A stretch of DNA of 64,000 nucleotides, from positions 1-64,000 of the forward strand of contig JAPFDX010000005.1 in the NCBI GenBank assembly GCA_026168605.1. Reading direction: 5' to 3'. The DNA is from Roseburia sp. GTDB lineage: Bacteria > Bacillota > Clostridia > Lachnospirales > Lachnospiraceae. The translations under genes and the position numbers were made by a program. Below are positions 63,397-64,000 of this stretch, piece after piece (positions within the stretch are counted from its first letter, which is position 1; the number at the start of each line of letters is the position of its first letter). The notes under the pieces are model-generated. The model saw only the letters and a list, made by a program, of their open reading frames with translations. It was not told where the DNA came from and ran no database searches.

Positions 63397-64000
63397 TATC
63401 AGGCGCGCGGCAAGAGACTATGTCGTCTACGTTGTGACACTGACGGTCTGCGTCATGCTGTTTTATGCGTTTCTGTCGATCTCCAGCAACTGGTATCATC
63501 CTGACCTCGGCATGGAGTATGACTTTACGCTTTTAAGCGACGGGATGAAGCTGGCGATCGGGGTGGTTTCCCTGCTGCTGTTGTTTCTCATCTGTCATGT
63601 CAACCGCTATATGCTGCGTGCAAGACAGCGGGATTTTGCGGTTTTGGCAGTGATGGGCATGGAGCAGCGCGTCATTGCGTGGCTCTTTTTTGCGGAAACC
63701 TTTTTTGTGGGAATGATCGCGGTGGCGGGGGGAATCCTCGGCGGGGCGGTCGTCTCACAGTTTATCACAGCCATGCTGATGCGGATCTATGAGCGCGCGT
63801 ATCAGTTTCAGTGGATGCTGTTTCCCGATACGGTCGGATGGACGTTTCTGTTTTTCGGGGTCTGCTTTCTCGTGGTGGGGTTGTCCGATGTGCGCACGAT
63901 CCGGCGAACCGCGATCATCGAGATGCTGACGGCGAACCGCCGCAACGAGCCGGAACTGAAAAAGAGCCGCTGGATGCCGGCGGTCACTGCCTGCTATCTC
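63371..64000 (+). CDS. FtsX-type ABC permease, BceB-like (5' part)
   Basis: Reads open from ATG 63371 (MYTRLVWNNIRRAARDYVVY) to the window end, 210 codons, with GGGAGGGGG upstream. The first helix (about 17-36) and three further helices (about 57-75, 105-125 and 150-175) are visible, in the pattern of BceB-type permeases before their large extracellular domain. The missing 3' part should contain that domain and the remaining helices. It overlaps the ATPase by 26 bases, so the two are translated together. Confidence 0.93.
   Translation, partial: MYTRLVWNNIRRAARDYVVYVVTLTVCVMLFYAFLSISSNWYHPDLGMEYDFTLLSDGMKLAIGVVSLLLLFLICHVNRYMLRARQRDFAVLAVMGMEQRVIAWLFFAETFFVGMIAVAGGILGGAVVSQFITAMLMRIYERAYQFQWMLFPDTVGWTFLFFGVCFLVVGLSDVRTIRRTAIIEMLTANRRNEPELKKSRWMPAVTACYL

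Overview
The window comes from a spore-forming Firmicute, most likely a Lachnospiraceae (Clostridium cluster XIVa) gut-type anaerobe. The evidence is the Clostridia-style fused S10-spc-alpha ribosomal cluster with a zinc-type S14 and a cysteine-poor S4, a long insert-bearing L17, MutS2, dipicolinate synthase dpaAB, a flavodiiron protein, metNIQ and BceAB-type resistance genes. GC is intermediate over most of the window and drops in one island (about 25.3-29.1 kb) and in one intergenic stretch (54.0-54.5 kb).

Layout. 1-16.8 kb: ribosomal protein and translation/export genes (rpsJ 3' end to rplQ, with secY, adk, map, a KOW protein, infA, rpmJ and rpoA). Two consensus vegetative promoters lie inside this cluster, before rpsS and before rpmJ, and several long hairpin-rich gaps are present. 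16.8-21.3 kb (minus strand): an OmpR-type two-component pair and mutS2. 21.5-25.3 kb: an HtrA-like protein that has lost its catalytic triad, a YhaM-type nuclease and an RlmD-type rRNA methyltransferase. 25.3-29.1 kb: an AT-rich island with an AgrC/AgrA-like pair, a broken transposase and a 31-residue membrane peptide gene. 29.1-36.4 kb: a WYL-like/SF1 helicase/PD-(D/E)XK fusion and a giant six-cupredoxin multicopper oxidase resembling MnxG. 36.4-43 kb: a YeiH transporter, deoB, trxA, a CcdA-TlpA fusion, membrane proteins and a LysR regulator. 43-46.7 kb: metNIQ behind an unusual structured leader. 46.7-48.8 kb: a DegV/FakB protein with FabT-like operators, and lrgAB. 48.9-56 kb: a LysM-DUF4474-metallophosphoesterase operon, aspartokinase, an L,D-transpeptidase, a candidate ncRNA and dpaAB. 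56-64 kb: secA, a flavodiiron protein and a Bce-type two-component/ABC module cut by the window end.

Four observations stand out. First, a roughly 300-bp element with long inverted arms occurs twice (43121-43428 and 56470-56769). Its core is conserved, but its stems differ by compensatory changes, so it is probably a structured RNA or an RNA-bearing miniature mobile element. Second, the multicopper oxidase carries a complete but permuted copper-ligand set (HxxHxH/HCH first, the two HxH motifs later). Third, dpaAB and the LysM operon share an identical GAACC-N15-CATATGATA promoter, a sigma-K-type signature that points to the LysM operon being made in the mother cell during sporulation. Fourth, an approximately 390-nt ORF-less transcription unit (minus strand, 54345 to 53957) has a perfect TTGACA-N17-TATAAT promoter and ends at a terminator.

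The metabolic and stress genes fit an anaerobe that meets oxygen and cell-envelope antibiotics: flavodiiron protein, thioredoxin, CcdA-TlpA and Bce module. All identifications rest on reading the sequence; no database search was run.
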